Assembly: GCF_051401765.1 (NCBI RefSeq)
Contig: NW_027480422.1
Location: 18,494,001-18,558,000, forward strand
Length of the DNA: 64,000 bases
Source: Calliopsis andreniformis
Taxonomy: Eukaryota; Arthropoda; Insecta; Hymenoptera; Andrenidae
Reading direction: 5' to 3'
In this document: positions 62,188 through 64,000 of the stretch, in pieces
Position numbering within the stretch: the stretch's first letter is position 1
Layout: every line of letters begins with the position of its first letter
Position numbers and translations under genes: made by a program
The notes under the pieces: generated by a model
What the model saw: the letters and a program-made list of their open reading frames with translations, nothing else
What the model was told of the DNA's origin: nothing
Database searches by the model: none

Positions 62188-64000
62188 GGCAACCTAGGAT
62201 TCACTCTAGGGCGGTGCTCCACCACAGCAAATAGTTAGGGCCTAAAAAGTCGACGCCAGAAGCATAAAATACAATATAAATATAATAGCTTTTCCATCGT
62301 ATAAAATGTATATTTGCAAACAGTATGAAAGTAGTGGACATTTCTACGTTCCGGCAACCTATACTTAACTTGAGGGCGTTGCTCCACCAGATCGAATAGT
62401 TAGGGACTTCGAATTCAACGCCAGAAGCATAAAATGCAATATAAATACAACAGCTTTTCCATCGTATAACAGGAAAGTTGCAGCATGCGTGAAGGTAATG
62501 TTCATTTCCACGTCCCGGGCAATCTAGGCTTCACTCTAGGGCGTTGCTCCACTAGATCGAATAGTGAGGGCCTGAGAAAACAACGCCAGAAGCATAAAAT
62601 ACAATATAAATACAACAGATTTTCCATCGTATAACAGTAATAATTGCAACCATTGTGAAAGATATGGTCACTTCTACGTTCCGGGCAACCTAGGCTTCAC
62701 TCTAGGGCGTTGCTCCACCACATCGAATAGCTACGGCCTTAGAAGTCAACGCCAGAAGCATAAAATACAATATAAATACAACAGTTTTTCATCGTATAAA
62801 ACGAATAATTGCAACCAGTATGAAAGTTATGGTCATTTCTTCGTTCCGGGCAACCTAGGCTTCATACTCGGGCGTTGCTCCACCACATCGATTAGCTACG
62901 GAATCAGACGTCAACGCCTGAAGCATAAAATACAATAAAAATACAAAAGTTTTTTCATCGTTTAAGAGGAATGGTTGCAACAAGCATGAAGGTAATGGAC
63001 ATTTCTACGTTCCGGGCAACCTAGGCTTCACTCTAGGGCGTTGCTCCACCAGATCGAATTGTTACGGCCTTAGAAATGAACGCCAGAAGCATAAAATACA
63101 ATATAAATACAACAGTTTTTCCATCGCATAACATGAATAATTGCAACCAGTGTGAAAGATATGGTCATTTCCACGTTCCGGGCAACTTAGGCTTCACTCT
63201 AGGGCGTTGGTCCTCCAGATCCAATAGTCAGGGCCTAAGAAGTCAACGCCAGAAACACCAAATACAAACCAAATACAACAGATTTTCCATCGGATGAAAA
63301 GAATAATTGCAACCAGTGTGAAAGTAATGGTCATTTCTACGTTTCGGGCAACATAGGCTTCACTCTTGGACGTTGCCACACGAGATCGAATAGCTAGGGC
63401 CTTAGAAGACAACGCCAGAAGCATAAAATATAATATAAATACAACAGTTTTTCCGTCGTATAGCATGAATAATTCCAACCAGAGTGAAAGTAATGGTCAT
63501 TTCTACGTTTCGACCAACCTAGGCATCTCTCTAGGGCGGTGATCCACCAGACCAAATAGTTAGGGCCTAAAAAGTCCACGCCAGAAGCATAAAATGCAAT
63601 ATAAATATAACAGCTTTTCCATCGTATATAATGTATATTTGCAAACAGTATGAAAGTAATGGACATTTCTACGTTCCGGGCAACCTAGGCTTAACCTTAG
63701 GGCGTTGCTCCACCAGATCGAATAGTTAGGGACTTAGAATTCAACGCCAGAAACATAAAATACAACATAAGTACAACAGCTTTTCCATCGTATAAAATGA
63801 ATAATTGCAGCCAGTGTGAAAGTGATGGTCATTTCTACGTTCCGGGCGACCTAGACTTCACTCTAGGGCGTTGCTCCACCAGATCGAATTGTTAGGGCCT
63901 TAGAAATGAACGCCAGAAGCATAAAATACAATATAAATACAACAGTTATTCCATCGCATAACATGAATAATTGCAACCAGTGTGAAAGATATGGTCATTT
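62188..64000 (+). repeat. Distal monomers, array continues past the window
   Basis: The part 62188-63042 follows 57215-58070 at offset 4972-4973, apart from the monomer around 62600-62700, which follows 46850-46955 instead. The part 63202-63862 follows 55080-55740 (offset 8122). From about 63850 it follows 47780 onward (GAATTGTTAGGGCC, AGAAATGAACGCC). The window ends mid-monomer at GGTCATTT with no sign of an array edge. Confidence 0.75.

Larger units (their letters stand above)
1..64000 (+). repeat. Tandem satellite array, ~166 bp monomer, ~385 copies
   Basis: The landmark AGGCTTCACTCTAGGGCG (with variants) recurs at 1, 167, 333, 499, 664 and so on, through 63853, always on the given strand. 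My hand-built consensus is 166 bp and about 41% G+C (36 C and 32 G). Many monomers are 165 bp because one base is lost in the T5 run (GTTTTTCATCG) or in the G3 run (TTCCGGCAACC). No stretch longer than one monomer fails to show the pattern, so there is no inserted element or gene. Length, orientation and block structure resemble eukaryotic centromeric or pericentromeric satellites, but that role is inferred. I do not recognise the family or species. Confidence 0.98.

Noticed and set aside
5019..63297. Recurring plus-strand open reading frames of 60-73 codons
   Set aside because: Same reasoning: they appear wherever a monomer variant lacks a stop in that frame and copy with the blocks (for example offset 6464 between 5019 and 11483). 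No ribosome-binding or splice context sets them apart.
40..63666. Recurring minus-strand open reading frames of 64-101 codons sharing residues such as NALERSLGCPERRND
   Set aside because: They recur at monomer or block offsets, read across monomer junctions, and shift frame at each 166 bp unit, so none extends beyond about 1.8 monomers. The similarity reflects the DNA repeat, and there is no codon-position pattern of constraint. They are repeat shadows, not genes.
1..64000. CRISPR array
   Set aside because: The repeats are about 166 bp, contiguous and diverged, with no short identical repeat alternating with unique spacers and no cas genes.
1..64000. Telomere repeat (TTAGGG inside GTTAGGGCC)
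   Set aside because: The hexamer occurs at most once per monomer as part of a dyad and never in tandem.
1..64000. CENP-B box at TTTCTACGTTCCGGGCA
   Set aside because: Aligned to NTTCGNNNNANNCGGGN, only the CGGG end and part of the TTCG core fit; the core G and the central A are missing.
1..64000. Ribosomal intergenic spacer or 5S gene array
   Set aside because: No rRNA, promoter-box or terminator sequence is recognisable in the monomer, and a 166 bp unit is too short for a 5S unit with the conserved A-box, intermediate element and C-box, which I do not see.

Overview
The whole window is one uninterrupted head-to-tail satellite DNA array. A monomer of about 166 bp repeats from base 1 to base 64000, always in the same orientation, giving about 385 monomers (mean spacing about 165.85 bp from phase-matched landmarks near both ends). 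I see no gene, RNA gene, transposon or single-copy DNA. The open reading frames on both strands are short, recur at monomer or block spacing, and shift frame at every monomer because 166 is 3n+1; I treat them as shadows of the repeat. Array size, nucleosome-scale monomer length, single orientation and nested higher-order duplications fit a eukaryotic centromeric or pericentromeric satellite. The sequence alone does not tell me the species or even the kingdom.

Left part (1 to about 30.3 kb). A 33-monomer block (72-5540) is followed directly by a second copy (5541-12004), enlarged by six monomers near 8.6-10.1 kb. A 48-monomer block (12070-20035) is followed directly by a nearly identical 47-monomer copy (20036-27835). 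After a one-monomer patch (27836-28033) comes a third, partial copy (28034-30335).

Middle (about 30.3 to 45 kb). Rearranged third and fourth copies of the 12-25 kb block lie at 31006-34547 and 39310-41657. Between them sit two adjacent, apparently identical nine-monomer units (35341-36833, 36834-38326); a third, slightly diverged copy is at 43302-44793.

Right part (about 45 to 64 kb). This is a finer mosaic. A roughly 1.1 kb segment occurs four times (45756, 48906, 56534, 61507). There are tandem pairs of an 11-monomer unit (51053-54702), a three-monomer unit (54336-55331) and a six-monomer unit (60200-62187). Monomer variants found here are absent from the left part, and the reverse also holds.

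The array appears to have grown by repeated out-of-register duplication, with some gene-conversion-like patches. Block boundaries fall at many monomer phases, which argues against a site-specific mechanism. All alignments were made by eye using coordinate offsets, so boundaries are good to roughly 5-20 bases and difference counts are minimum estimates.
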